Positions 44,240 through 53,581 of a stretch of 64,000 nucleotides of DNA are shown here, one piece after another (positions within the stretch are counted from its first letter, which is position 1; every line of letters starts with the position of its first letter). This DNA comes from Imperialibacter roseus (GTDB lineage Bacteria > Bacteroidota > Bacteroidia > Cytophagales > Cyclobacteriaceae). The stretch covers positions 372,001 through 436,000 of the forward strand of contig NZ_CP136051.1 in the NCBI RefSeq assembly GCF_032999765.1, given 5' to 3'. Made by a program: the position numbers and the translations under genes. Under the pieces are notes generated by a model. It was not told where the DNA came from. It did not search any database and worked only from the letters and a program-made list of their open reading frames with translations.

Positions 44240-46807
44240 CTACCACTCAATCATCACCATAAGGTTGGGAGCAAATTGAATGGCATCACGCTCTTTCAGC
44301 CTTGGTACAGGATTTCCTTTCCTGGTTACTATGTCAGTCATATTAACCTGGTTGTAAGCGTTGATCAACGACACACCAAAGGTGGCCGACAGTCGACGTT
44401 CTTCCGTTGGCGGAATGGTGTAAGAGGCCGAAATATCCAGCATGTGAACAGCAGGATATCGGTAAGGAAGGGCATCGAAAGGATTGGTCAGTCCGGAGTT
44501 TCCGCCCGGACGGCCCCCGGACTGTCGCCGACTGGTTTCTTCGAGGAAAAGATTCTCTGCCTGTATCATATCCAGCGAGCGGCTCGTCAGCCCGGAGTTG
44601 AGTCTCCATCCCGCTGATAGTTTCCATCGCCCTCTTTCTACAAGGCCTCCCAGGTAAAAAACATTGGGCTGGCTGTATTTGGAATCGTAGGTAATATCCA
44701 GGGCAGAATCCAGCGCCACCTTAGACTGATTCCACGAGTAACCGGTCCATATCGCAACACTTTCATTCACCTTCTTTTTGATGAAAAAATCAACTCCATA
44801 CATAGCGTGGTCGGCGGTAAGGTAAATCCCCCTGTTGTTGTAAAACCTCTTGTCGCTATGGTAGGTCACGTTGTCGGCCGTTTTATAGTACCCTTCCAGG
44901 TCAAAAATCCACGAATTGACGCTTACCACGCCGCCCACCATAGCCTGCGTGCCAGATATAATATTGTTGTTGGCACGGGCCAGCAGCCACAGTTCGTTGT
45001 CGAAACCACCGCTGGAAAACTCCAGGTTCTTCACCTGGCTGAGATACTGCCGGTACCAGCCCAGCGAGCCTTTGAGCGTAAGAGCCTGGTGAGGGTAATA
45101 GTTTACAAATAGGCGAGGGGTGACCTGAAGGTTATTTGTCAGATCGTAGTAGGTGGCCCGAACCCCAATCTGTGCGTAAAGTTTTCTCAGGCTGTTCCAC
45201 TCAAAATTGGCGAAGGGTGAGAACGACTGGGCTTCTGCTTGGTCTCCCAAAATGACAGGGATAGTGTCCCGTGGATTGGTGAGACTGTATTTAAAATATG
45301 TTTGTTGAAGCTGATAGTCTACCCCAGTCTGCAGCGAGTTGGCATTTGGCAGCTTAATGTCCACCTCTTCCTGAATACTATAGTCCTTAATGCCATTCAA
45401 CGAATACCCCCCCGAAACACCCGGCGTAGCGTTTTGAATGGCCATGCCTATGAGATAAGAATAATCATAATCCGACACGGTAACAGATAGCGAGGATTTA
45501 GCCTTTCGGGTTATTGCATATTTCCACTGGAAATTGAAGCCAACGTTTTTTACCTGGTTTTCTTCAGGTACATTGGTGGTGAATTCTGTTTTGGACCGGG
45601 TAAAAATGGAGGTGAAATAGAGCTCATTTTTGCGATTGGGCTGGAAAGTAATCCTGGCGTGGTAGTCTTCAAACAAAACATCAATGTTCTCCTGCACCTT
45701 ACCGGCCGAGTCGGTCAGTGCAGACGCAGCAAACACCATTTGGGAAATTGCTCTGAGCTTGGGAGACGAAAAAGAATAAGGATAGGATCGTCTCGCTCCT
45801 AATGAAATACCTACTTTTTTGCCAGCCAGAGGCACCTTCGTATAGCCCATCGCATAAAGTGAATTGGTGCCCAGGCCGGTCTTCGGATGGAGGGCCGGCT
45901 GGTGGTCAGATTGGATTTCCACAGCGCCGCCCACTCGGCCTCCCATGCGGGGGTGATAACCGTTGCGGTAAACCTTCACCTCCTCTACAACCTTGGGGTT
46001 GTAGGGAGAAATAGTGCCAAAGTAGTGCCCTCTGTGGTAAATAGGAATGTTGTCAAACAGAATCAGCGACTGGTCGGTTGAGCTGCCCCGAATAAACAGA
46101 TTGCCGGGCCGGTTATCGGGCGTAGTAATGCCAGGTAATGCGGCCAGCGATGCAAACAGGTCGCCGTCTGTTTCGCCTGGCAGCAAGGGAAGATCGGCTG
46201 TATGAATTGAAATGCTCTGGCCGGCTGGATCCATGTTAATGCCGGAAGTGAGGTAGTCTTCTATAACGACTTTCTTCAGGTGCAGTGTTATCAGGCTCAG
46301 CGGAAGGGTGAGGTGTGTGCTGTTGAGCAGCTGGCGGAAGGTGATTCGCTGCCGGACATACCCCGGTACATACACTTCCACCGAATCACGCACAGAGGGT
46401 TTGTAAGAAAAAGTCCATTCATCATTGCTTTGGACAGACTGCACTGGCTGACCATTGAGAAGCAATACGCCGCCCATTTCAGGGAAAATAGCCTCTCTGG
46501 TTGTGGAATCGGTAACTATGAGATGGAACTCGGCCTGGGCCAGGCTGATCGTATAGTGCTGTTCATTTACCTGATCGATCGTGAGAGGCAGTGAGTTTTC
46601 CACAGTTTCGATGAACGAGGGCAGGTCCGTATTTTTCGTATCAAATTTCCGGTCAATGAGTCCTAATACCTCCGGATCGTAGGAAAATTTAACTCCCGCC
46701 TCACTTTCAAAAAAGGCAATGGCTTGCAGTAAGTTCTGTCCGCCTGCAGCTTGTGAAATACATGAAAAGGACAATAAGCTGGCAGCTAATAAAAAAAACG
46801 CTCTCAT
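44240..46807 (-). CDS. TonB-dependent receptor with N-terminal STN domain
   Basis: An 855-residue protein with a signal peptide (residues 1-20). Order: STN signalling domain (about 25-95, FESEAGVKFSYDPEVLGLID), carboxypeptidase-like linker (about 95-175), plug (about 185-310, LFIRGSSTDQSLILFDNIPI), barrel to the C-terminus (last residues VMIEW). The STN domain talks to the anti-sigma factor FecR, encoded 9 bp upstream in the operon. Substrate unknown; the FecI/FecR partners suggest iron-siderophore or a host glycan. The IS110 element sits just past the stop. Confidence 0.92.
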   Translation of the reverse strand: MRAFFLLAASLLSFSCISQAAGGQNLLQAIAFFESEAGVKFSYDPEVLGLIDRKFDTKNTDLPSFIETVENSLPLTIDQVNEQHYTISLAQAEFHLIVTDSTTREAIFPEMGGVLLLNGQPVQSVQSNDEWTFSYKPSVRDSVEVYVPGYVRQRITFRQLLNSTHLTLPLSLITLHLKKVVIEDYLTSGINMDPAGQSISIHTADLPLLPGETDGDLFASLAALPGITTPDNRPGNLFIRGSSTDQSLILFDNIPIYHRGHYFGTISPYNPKVVEEVKVYRNGYHPRMGGRVGGAVEIQSDHQPALHPKTGLGTNSLYAMGYTKVPLAGKKVGISLGARRSYPYSFSSPKLRAISQMVFAASALTDSAGKVQENIDVLFEDYHARITFQPNRKNELYFTSIFTRSKTEFTTNVPEENQVKNVGFNFQWKYAITRKAKSSLSVTVSDYDYSYLIGMAIQNATPGVSGGYSLNGIKDYSIQEEVDIKLPNANSLQTGVDYQLQQTYFKYSLTNPRDTIPVILGDQAEAQSFSPFANFEWNSLRKLYAQIGVRATYYDLTNNLQVTPRLFVNYYPHQALTLKGSLGWYRQYLSQVKNLEFSSGGFDNELWLLARANNNIISGTQAMVGGVVSVNSWIFDLEGYYKTADNVTYHSDKRFYNNRGIYLTADHAMYGVDFFIKKKVNESVAIWTGYSWNQSKVALDSALDITYDSKYSQPNVFYLGGLVERGRWKLSAGWRLNSGLTSRSLDMIQAENLFLEETSRRQSGGRPGGNSGLTNPFDALPYRYPAVHMLDISASYTIPPTEERRLSATFGVSLINAYNQVNMTDIVTRKGNPVPRLKERDAIQFAPNLMVMIEW

Positions 46808-46816
46808 TCAATACGA

Positions 46817-47725
46817 TTATTCCGACAAATATAACCGATCGCCTTTTAGTTCATAGGTTATGCTAAGAGGGACGAAGACAAGCCTTAAAGCTTCGTCCAG
46901 GTTGTTATTAGGAAATGAGCCTGTAAACCGCCTGCTGAGGTTAATGGTGCCTGCGTCCGTTTTCAAGTTATATTCTGATTCCAGCGTCTTGATGACCTGC
47001 CTGAGTGGGGCATTTTCGAAAGACGATTCGTTGTTCAGCCATTGAGGGGCAGCATCGGAAACCTCCGCTTTTGCTTCCCATTGTCCCTCGAAGTAAAGGT
47101 AGCTCTCGCCTGCGTTGACCATCATGGGTGACTGGCCGGTAACCGTTGCCTTCACTGTGCCCTGGTAGCAGTTTACCTGCAATCCGCTTTCAAACTCGTG
47201 CACTTCAAAGCTGGTTCCCAGTACTTCCACTTTTCCACTGGAAGTATTGACAATAAACGGGCTCCCCTCTTCCACCTGCAAAAAACCTTTTCCTTTCAAA
47301 TTAACCTGTCGCTGCGCAGCAGACCAGCTTTTATCGGTCCAGCTAACGCTGGAATTAGCAGCGAGAATAATGGTTGACCGGCCATCCGGGAGGGCAATAT
47401 CTCTGGTTTCTCCGGCGGCTGTTGCGTATCTAACCTGGTCGGACTTATTAATGAACAAAATACCTGCGGCCAATAGGATTAAAATGGATGCAGCAACGGA
47501 CAGAGGCAGCCAGAGTCTCCTTACTTTTCCTTGCTTTTCCTGCCTCGTGACTACCTCGGGAGAAAAAACCTCGGTTTCCAGATCGGGCGTCCAGCGGTCC
47601 ACCTCATCAAGTATCTGCCGGAACTTTAGCAGATCTTCGGGGGTAAAGTGCTCCCTCAGCTCTTCTTCCGAAAGCTCTCCGTTCAGCCATTTGGCAAGTT
47701 GATGGTCTTTGAAGTCCTCTGCCAT
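46817..47725 (-). CDS. FecR-family anti-sigma factor
   Basis: A 302-residue protein. The N-terminal cytoplasmic part (about 1-73) is the anti-sigma helix bundle. One membrane helix follows (about 74-94, WLPLSVAASILILLAAGILF). The periplasmic FecR domain includes TRDIALPDGRSTIILAANSS and AGESYLYFEGQWEAKAEVSD. The C-terminal DUF4974 domain (about 233-302) includes SRRFTGSFPNNNLDEALRLV. It senses the receptor's STN domain and controls the ECF sigma factor encoded next. 49 bp separate it from fecI. Confidence 0.93.
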   Translation of the reverse strand: MAEDFKDHQLAKWLNGELSEEELREHFTPEDLLKFRQILDEVDRWTPDLETEVFSPEVVTRQEKQGKVRRLWLPLSVAASILILLAAGILFINKSDQVRYATAAGETRDIALPDGRSTIILAANSSVSWTDKSWSAAQRQVNLKGKGFLQVEEGSPFIVNTSSGKVEVLGTSFEVHEFESGLQVNCYQGTVKATVTGQSPMMVNAGESYLYFEGQWEAKAEVSDAAPQWLNNESSFENAPLRQVIKTLESEYNLKTDAGTINLSRRFTGSFPNNNLDEALRLVFVPLSITYELKGDRLYLSE

Positions 47726-47774
47726 AAAAACCTGGTATTTACTATTAAAACGAGATGTTTGCTTACAACCCTAC

Positions 47775-48299
47775 CTACAATTTCAAATATTTTAGCTCAT
47801 CCAGCTTTTCCTTCAACAGCCGAAGGGAGCCGGAGATGTGTTTTTCTACTGTTTTTATCGAAAGGTCCATTGCTTCGGCAATTTCCTTGTTCTGCATCTT
47901 ATCTATCCGGCTCATCAGAAAAACGACCCGCTGCTTTTCTGATAGTGAGGAGACCGCTTCTTCCAGGTTTGTTTTAAATTCCTTCTGCCGGTAAAGGTAT
48001 TCAGGATTACTATCCATATGTCTTTCCGACATTCCCTGTCGGTGGTGAAACTTCAGCACTACTTTTTGGTGATCCGCTTCATCCAGAAACAACCGGTTGG
48101 CTATGGTGTAGAGATAACTTTTCGATTTCTCAAAATCCACCTTGCTGCAATTGTTCCAAAGCCGTATGAATGCTTCCTGGGCAAAATCCTTGGCCTTTTC
48201 GAGGCTCCCTAACTTGTAAAAAAGAAAATTCCGAAGAGCTGAGGCATGCATTCTGTGTACTTCGTGAAATACCTGCTCTTCACAAATTGATTTGCCCAT
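47775..48299 (-). CDS. FecI-family ECF sigma factor
   Basis: A 174-residue sigma-70 factor of the ECF group. Region 2 is about residues 20-85 (GSLEKAKDFAQEAFIRLWNN, SYLYTIANRLFLDEADHQKV). Region 4 is about 120-170 (SLSEKQRVVFLMSRIDKMQN, then KEIAEAMDLSIKTVEKHISG). It directs transcription of the receptor operon when released by FecR. First gene of sigma-anti-sigma-receptor order, as usual in Bacteroidota. Confidence 0.93.
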   Translation of the reverse strand: MGKSICEEQVFHEVHRMHASALRNFLFYKLGSLEKAKDFAQEAFIRLWNNCSKVDFEKSKSYLYTIANRLFLDEADHQKVVLKFHHRQGMSERHMDSNPEYLYRQKEFKTNLEEAVSSLSEKQRVVFLMSRIDKMQNKEIAEAMDLSIKTVEKHISGSLRLLKEKLDELKYLKL

Positions 48300-48467
48300 G
48301 GCCGGTTGACTAATGCTTGATTGGCCTGCAAATTAAAGCAATGTCCCGAATATTTGATATTTATGGCGCTGGCAACCATAGCATCACTACAGAAGGCGCC
48401 GGTAAAAGATTTCAAATTCAAATCCTTCCTCCATCCGTTGCTGGTCGTCCACCATTTCGGGGGCAGT

Positions 48468-48872
48468 TTATCGGGCCAATTGGGCAGCCACAATGCTATG
48501 GCCTTGGCACCTATAGTTGTGGGTGCTGTTTCTTCCCATCGACCAGGCGGCCTCGTCGCTCCTTCTGAGCCTGTCGGATACCTGCCTTTCGTAAGAAAGC
48601 TTTTCGTAGGCTGCTTCGGTGCTATTCATAACGAGCGCAATGTTGCTTTGAAAGTAACTTTCTCTACTAACAGAACGCCGATCAGTCGGCGTGCAGTCGC
48701 CTTCGCACATTGGTTCCGGGGCCAAAAATCTATTCCCGAGAACACTTTTGGCGTTGCGCTCGTTTCTATCGTTTTTAAAAGCTTTTTTTCCAGGAACCTC
48801 TGCCTGGGTTTGTGCAACGTGCTGCACTGCCAAGCCGATGAACAAGCAGAGGCCTAATGTAAATTTTTTCAT
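48468..48872 (-). CDS. Small exported protein of unknown function
   Basis: A 134-residue protein from ATG 48872, where a signal peptide begins (MKKFTLGLCLFIGLAVQHVA); a longer frame runs upstream into the SCO gene without a signal. The mature part is charged and polar (KKAFKNDRNERNAKSVLGNR) with two Cys (CEGDC). It lies downstream of the SCO-YwqK-YHYH set on the same strand, but 61 bp from SCO. No family is recognised. The C-terminus (GHSIVAAQLAR) could reflect a frameshift; an overlapping frame continues past it. Confidence 0.45.
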   Translation of the reverse strand: MKKFTLGLCLFIGLAVQHVAQTQAEVPGKKAFKNDRNERNAKSVLGNRFLAPEPMCEGDCTPTDRRSVSRESYFQSNIALVMNSTEAAYEKLSYERQVSDRLRRSDEAAWSMGRNSTHNYRCQGHSIVAAQLAR

Positions 48873-48933
48873 TTGGCGAGGGTGATTGATTTCAAAATGA
48901 GGCGGGTGCAAATGGTAGGCCCCGCCGAATGTC

Positions 48934-49593
48934 TCAGGTTTCTCCTTGCAATCTTCGGATATCTTCAATCAGGCGACTCATCTCCAGCTGCAGGGTGCCA
49001 TTGTAGACCCCCCGGATCCGGAGCTGGCTATCCACCAGTACCACGTTTTCGGTGTGTAGAAAGTCTGAATCGGCTGTGACACTTTTTCCAAAACCCTCAT
49101 CAGCAAAATAGGATTCTCTACCCAGGGTGTACAAATCCGTTTTCTCCCCAGTCAAAAGATGCCACTTACCACCCTGGATCCCTCTTTTCTGCGCAAACTC
49201 GTGCAAGGTGGCTACGGAGTCTATCCATGGCATCACTGTATGCGACACCAGTAGAACGGAGTTGTCGTCTTCAAACGCCTCCATCACCCGCTCCAGGTTG
49301 TCGGTCATTCTGGGGCATATCGTCGGGCAAATCGTAAAAAAGAAGTTGGCCACATATATTTTTCCCTTCAGGTCACTTTCTGTTATGGTGTCGCCGTTTT
49401 GATTCACCAGCTTGAAGGGAGCTATCGTATGTATGGCAGCACTGCCAATAGCCTGGTCATCAAACCACTCGGGCGTAAAATCGGCCTGTGAATAATAAGG
49501 AAGACCTATGCTTTGCACTTTTGGGTCACCCGGGCTTGAGCATTGCCAAAATATACCGAGGCATACAAGGCCAGTTAGCAATCTATTTATCAT
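48934..49593 (-). CDS. SCO family protein (SCO1/SenC/PrrC)
   Basis: A 219-residue lipoprotein (signal ending IFWQCSS, Cys about 18). The thioredoxin-like fold carries the copper-binding motif ICPTICP (Cys89, Cys93) and the distant His180 in FLHTENVVLVD. SCO proteins deliver copper to cytochrome oxidase or act as thiol-disulfide reductases. It overlaps the MORN-repeat gene by 11 nt and belongs to a unit with the YHYH gene. Confidence 0.93.
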   Translation of the reverse strand: MINRLLTGLVCLGIFWQCSSPGDPKVQSIGLPYYSQADFTPEWFDDQAIGSAAIHTIAPFKLVNQNGDTITESDLKGKIYVANFFFTICPTICPRMTDNLERVMEAFEDDNSVLLVSHTVMPWIDSVATLHEFAQKRGIQGGKWHLLTGEKTDLYTLGRESYFADEGFGKSVTADSDFLHTENVVLVDSQLRIRGVYNGTLQLEMSRLIEDIRRLQGET

Positions 49594-50176
49594 ATATGGC
49601 AGAGGTTAGTCGTGTGATTTGCTCCAATTCAGTATCAATGTTCTTACAGCGTTTTACACCCACGAGTCCATACCGCCTCCCATCTTCACGGATGACGTAG
49701 TTGGATCTGATTTTTCCATCGGGCCTCCACATTTTCTGCGATCCGAATGGCTGGCCGTTTACATAGTTCAGGTCTTTTGCCAGCAGGCCGTTTTCGTACC
49801 ACTCCTGGTGGTTGCCTACGCTCTTGCCCGCTACAAAATGGTACCGAAATTTCAAGCTGCCATCGGGGTAATACCCGGCATGCGTGCCATGCTTTTCTCC
49901 TTTCACGTAGAGTCTTGCATACATCACTTCTCCGGTGGGGTAGTAGCCGTAGCTAACCGATTCCAGCAAGCCACCGCTGTAGGCTGACCTGGTTTTCAGC
50001 GTGCCGTCAGGATAGTATTCCACCAGGTAGCCGGAGAACAATCTGTCTTTGTGGTGTAGCCGGCCTTCCAGGTCTCTTGACAAAGTCTCTTGGCTTTCCA
50101 CTATTTCAATATCCGGTATCAGCGGGGCGCAGCCCGCCAATACCAGAATAATTGAAAAACAAAAAACAACCTTCAT
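49583..50176 (-). CDS. MORN-repeat (YwqK-like) lipoprotein
   Basis: A 197-residue protein from ATG 50176 with a lipoprotein signal (MKVVFCFSIILVLAGCAPLI, Cys 16). It has at least five MORN-like repeats, such as EYYPDGTLKTRSAYSGGLLE, YYPTGEVMYARLYVKGEKHG, YYPDGSLKFRYHFVAGKSVG and WYENGLLAKDLNYVNGQPFG. YwqK-type proteins are antitoxins in some Gram-positives, but here the fold is exported and a structural role is more likely. Four base pairs separate it from the YHYH gene. Confidence 0.85.
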   Translation of the reverse strand: MKVVFCFSIILVLAGCAPLIPDIEIVESQETLSRDLEGRLHHKDRLFSGYLVEYYPDGTLKTRSAYSGGLLESVSYGYYPTGEVMYARLYVKGEKHGTHAGYYPDGSLKFRYHFVAGKSVGNHQEWYENGLLAKDLNYVNGQPFGSQKMWRPDGKIRSNYVIREDGRRYGLVGVKRCKNIDTELEQITRLTSAIYDK

Positions 50177-50180
50177 AATA

Positions 50181-50963
50181 TTAAAAAGTAATAGTCCCCG
50201 GAGTTCCATAATAACCGTCGCCATTGATCCATGGTAGTTCATCGGTAGCGTGGTAATGATAGATGCCGTCGGGGAAGTCTGCTGTTGCGGTTGTGTGTCC
50301 GTGATAGTCGTCCAGGTCATCGTTACTTAGCCTTTTGCCGTTTTCAAAAGGTCCGTAAACCGGAAACCCGTCAAGCAAGAAGCCAAGAAAGGCATCATCC
50401 CCTTCCGTTTGGGTAATGTAAACCGGCTCGGTGTGGTAGTGGTACATTCCCTGCTGCTGAGGGTGCCCCTCGTATTGGTCGAAAGTGTTGAGCTCGTCCA
50501 GGATATCGTCGCCAGGGGCAGCGGCCTGATTGAAAAGCGCCACACTGTTCACAGCGATACCTATCGGCCCCATGGAAGTGGCCTTGTGGGTCGAAGCCTT
50601 TTCCGGAAACCGTGGAATTTTCATCACAATATTTTGAGTAGTAATGTTGTGGGGGTTTTTCTTGAACTCGGGGTTGTTGGGCTCGTCGTAGGCCTCATAC
50701 AAAGAGTTGCCGCTTTCGTAGTACATGCTTTTGTGGTCGGGCTGATCTTTTGTGGTGATCGTAATGTTGTTTTCTCCAACCACAATGGTGAGGGCGCTTT
50801 TGTTAGTGAACTTATCAACCAGGATGCTTACGTCGTTGGTAATTTCTTCTGTTGGGTCTTCGTCGACTTCTATGTCATCAGCGTCGTCTTCGCCTCCACA
50901 GCTGACCATGCCGGTTAAACAAAAAATAGATAATGCGACAATGGAATGCCTGATACTTGTCAT
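50181..50963 (-). CDS. YHYH domain lipoprotein
   Basis: A 260-residue protein from ATG 50963 with a lipoprotein signal (ALSIFCLTGMVSCGGEDDAD) and an acidic linker. The YHYH domain contains two characteristic motifs, GMYHYHTEPVYI and GIYHYHATDELPWINGDGYY, plus GPIGIAVNSVALFNQAAAPG. The repeated His and Tyr pattern suggests metal binding. It leads the unit YHYH, MORN, SCO, a combination that points to copper or redox work in the envelope (inference). Confidence 0.88.
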   Translation of the reverse strand: MTSIRHSIVALSIFCLTGMVSCGGEDDADDIEVDEDPTEEITNDVSILVDKFTNKSALTIVVGENNITITTKDQPDHKSMYYESGNSLYEAYDEPNNPEFKKNPHNITTQNIVMKIPRFPEKASTHKATSMGPIGIAVNSVALFNQAAAPGDDILDELNTFDQYEGHPQQQGMYHYHTEPVYITQTEGDDAFLGFLLDGFPVYGPFENGKRLSNDDLDDYHGHTTATADFPDGIYHYHATDELPWINGDGYYGTPGTITF

Positions 50964-51607
50964 GTTTGTGAGTTTTAAATTTGGAACAATTGCCTTTGCA
51001 TCATCAAACGGGGAGGTGAAACAGAACCCTACCCGGGCTTTAGAAATTTTCTTAAGAGATGATTTGTGTCTGGCCAAAGATGGACAGCTAGAGCCAACTC
51101 GAAGATCAAAATCAAAACCCGGAGCACAAAAGAGCATGTAAACTCTGAGATCAAAGAAAAAGTCTTTGCGACTAGGGAGGTAATTCGGGAGACGGAAAAG
51201 AAGCAGACCTGACACAAGAACAACTTGCCGAGCGGACTGGAACGAAGAAAAGTTACATTTCCAGAATCGAAAACGGGCATAGTGACAGACAGCTGCTTAC
51301 ACTCTACAGAGTTATGGAAATAGGCTTGGGCAAAAGAGTAACACTAACAATCGGATGAAAATAGCAACAACACAAAAAAAGCAGATGAGGGTTTTACTTA
51401 TTCCCAGTAGTTGGCTGGCTTGGATTGTTCGCCACAACGCCTATTTTTATCTTCTGCGTTGCTAAGTACAAGAGGTTAGAGAGGGTAAGTTAATCAACCC
51501 CATTCGCCAGCTCCAGGTTGCGGTCATTGAAGAGCAGCGCAGCACCTGTGTAATATGATGTTAGTTTGCATATACCTGGAACGGAAACAACTAAAAAGAA
51601 ACTTTTC
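50964..51607. other. 644-bp stretch with a broken antitoxin gene
   Basis: The only recognisable content is the frameshifted Xre gene 51066-51358. No toxin partner was found. The last 250 bp have no credible gene; a possible promoter of the VOC gene should lie there, but no consensus box was recognised. Confidence 0.5.
51066..51358 (+). pseudogene. Xre-family antitoxin gene with one frameshift
   Basis: From the GTG 51066 frame, residues such as STKEHVNSEIKEKVFATREV and IRETEKKQT end at a stop (TGA 51210-51212). The HTH continues one frame away from CTG 51209: LTQEQLAERTGTKKSYISRI, then ENGHSDRQLLTLYRVMEIGL and VTLTIG to TGA 51356. The join, close to 51208, needs one added base, so a single-base deletion is implied. 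The HTH is close to that of HigA at 23666. No toxin gene survives next to it. Confidence 0.65.
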
Positions 51608-51997
51608 ATGATAATGAATAATATTACTACGGTAAAACCTTTTCTGACGGTAAATAATGCTAAAAAAGCTGTGAGCTTTTATATAGCTGCTTTTGGAGCG
51701 ATTGAGACAAAAAGATTTGACATGCCTGACCAGAAAATATCATCCGTCATTGAGATTGAGAAGGCTGAGTTTTATGTAGGCGACGAAGAACCTCATAATG
51801 GAAATTTATCCCCAGACATAAAACTGACCAGCCCGGTCAGAATAATTTTACAAACAAAAAATGCCGATGAATTATTTGAAAAGGCAATAAGTTTTGGTGC
51901 AACTGAAATTTGTCCAATGACAACTGAAGATGACTGGAGAATAGGAAAACTGAAAGACCCATTTGGACACATTTGGGAGATTGGTTACACGTTGTAA
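51608..51997 (+). CDS. VOC-family protein (PhnB-like)
   Basis: A 129-residue protein from ATG 51608 (an ATG two codons later is possible). Paired beta-alpha-beta-beta-beta modules show VKPFLTVNNAKKAVSFYIAA, EFYVGDEEPHNGNLSPDIKL and the C-terminal GKLKDPFGHIWEIGYTL. The DPFGHIWEIGY block is the usual metal/substrate side of glyoxalase-fold PhnB-like proteins. Specific activity cannot be named. Confidence 0.87.
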   Translation: MIMNNITTVKPFLTVNNAKKAVSFYIAAFGAIETKRFDMPDQKISSVIEIEKAEFYVGDEEPHNGNLSPDIKLTSPVRIILQTKNADELFEKAISFGATEICPMTTEDDWRIGKLKDPFGHIWEIGYTL

Positions 51998-52183
51998 AAT
52001 GAAAATGAATTGACATTGCCATAAACCCAAAAGCATTCTGCTCCTTGATAGGTTCCGAATGGCATGTTGAGTTGCATACGAACTGATTGTTATTTGTAAT
52101 TATGCTGACAACTCTAATCAACACCTACCGTTTTTCACAAAGCTTTTTGTAGGCATCCTGCAATCCTTTAACTTATCTTTAAT

Positions 52184-52199
52184 TCCGGCAAGTGCCGGA
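52184..52199. promoter_or_regulatory. 7-bp palindrome upstream of the ThuA-like gene
   Basis: TCCGGCA, a 2-nt centre, then TGCCGGA, placed 36-51 bp before the ATG of the ThuA-like gene. It is a possible operator for a dimeric regulator. Confidence 0.4.
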
Positions 52200-52234
52200 C
52201 ATTATTGGGTTGAACCTATCTTAAACTTTATAAA

Positions 52235-53287
52235 ATGAAAAAATTCAATTGGATTGTTGCAGTAGTACTTCTTGCCACGGCATGCGGCCCGGCTAACAAG
52301 GAAGAACAGGCCAGCAGCGAAGAGGCTGAAGCTTCAAAACTCAAAGTGCTGATCGTTGACGGTCAGAACAATCACTACATCTGGCCCAAAACCACCATGA
52401 TGATGAAGGACTACCTGGAGGAGACAGGCCTCTTTGAGGTGGATATTCACCGCATGGACTCTGTGTGGCTGGGCATCAAATACAACAAATCCCGTCCTGC
52501 CGCCTACGAATACTACATCCAAACCTATCCATTGGATTCAACAGCCTATGCCATTTCTAAAGATCCGGTGAAGACCTCCCGGTTTTCCATCGACTTTAGT
52601 CAGTACGACCTGGTGGTTTCTAACCTAGGTGCGGCAAGTCCGAGGTGGCCTGAGGCTACCGAAAAAGCTTTTGAGAAATACATGAGCGAAGGTGGTGGGC
52701 TGATTGTGGTGCACGCCGCCGACAACGCCTGGGGCGATTGGGACGAATACAATAAAATGATTGGTGTGGGTGCCTGGGGCGGCCGTGATAGTACCACTGG
52801 CCCCTATGTATACTACAACGATGCCAAGGAGCTCATCATTGATCCTTCGGCGGGCTTTTGTGGCTCACATGGTGCCGAGTACGAATTTCTTATGACTACA
52901 CGTGCTCCTGAGCACCCTATCATGAAAGGTTTGCCTGCCGCATGGATGCACACGCAGGACGAATTGTATGAGCGCATGAGAGGCCCATGGGAAAACGCCA
53001 CCGTGCTGGCTACTGCCTATGCGGATGTAGAGGGCAATTCGCCTCCGTGGAACCCTAAGGTAAAAGGCATGGGACAGCATGTGCCCCTGCTGATGGCCAT
53101 GAACTACGGCCAGGGCCGTGTTTTCCACACCGCTCTTGGTCATTTCGACTATTCCATGGAATGCGCAGGCTTTATCACCACGCTACAGCGGGGAGCAGAG
53201 TGGGTGGCTACGGGTGCGGTTACTCAGGCCATTCCGACGGATTTTCCCACAGAAGAAAAGGTGACTGTTAGAAAATGGGATAAATAG
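52235..53287 (+). CDS. ThuA-like lipoprotein
   Basis: A 350-residue protein with a lipoprotein signal (MKKFNWIVAVVLLATACGPA, Cys 17). The ThuA domain is a class I glutamine amidotransferase-like fold: LKVLIVDGQNNHYIWPKTTM at the start, YDLVVSNLGAASPRWPEATE, EGGGLIVVHAADNAWGDWDE, HPIMKGLPAAWMHTQDELYE and NYGQGRVFHTALGHFDYSME at the end. The family is involved in carbohydrate use, with uncertain chemistry. It is a single gene with a strong terminator. Confidence 0.9.
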   Translation: MKKFNWIVAVVLLATACGPANKEEQASSEEAEASKLKVLIVDGQNNHYIWPKTTMMMKDYLEETGLFEVDIHRMDSVWLGIKYNKSRPAAYEYYIQTYPLDSTAYAISKDPVKTSRFSIDFSQYDLVVSNLGAASPRWPEATEKAFEKYMSEGGGLIVVHAADNAWGDWDEYNKMIGVGAWGGRDSTTGPYVYYNDAKELIIDPSAGFCGSHGAEYEFLMTTRAPEHPIMKGLPAAWMHTQDELYERMRGPWENATVLATAYADVEGNSPPWNPKVKGMGQHVPLLMAMNYGQGRVFHTALGHFDYSMECAGFITTLQRGAEWVATGAVTQAIPTDFPTEEKVTVRKWDK

Positions 53288-53398
53288 AAGAATTAGATAC
53301 GTTCAACATAGGGCGAATTGTTCCCTGGGCTAACGCTAAGTGACGCCTGTCCATTAGGAGTCATAGAAGCATGTTTTTAGTATTCTCATAACGGGGAA

Positions 53399-53466
53399 AC
53401 GCAATGGCGCAAGTTATTGGGCTTTGCGGCCTGATTTATCAGGCTTGCGCCTTTGCGTGTTTTTTT
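53399..53466 (+). terminator. Long-stem terminator after the ThuA-like gene
   Basis: ACGCAATGGCGCAAG (53399-53413) pairs with CTTGCGCCTTTGCGT (53444-53458), 14 of 15 positions complementary, around a 30-nt loop, then GTTTTTTT. This GCGCAAG-type stem recurs as a dispersed element in many Bacteroidota genomes (from memory, not checked). Confidence 0.75.
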
Positions 53467-53581
53467 AAGACAGGAAATTACGGTGGATTGGCGAGTTAGC
53501 TCCCGCACCACCATTTGTCCCATTCTATCATGGTCAGTACTCAGCTTTTCGTTACATTCAACAATCAATCAAAATCAACCT

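Noticed and set aside
48209-48493. 94-residue minus-strand open frame beside fecI
   Set aside because: It overlaps the fecI gene and its upstream region. It has no signal or family, and its composition looks like a shadow, although a frameshift join to the 48468 gene cannot be excluded.
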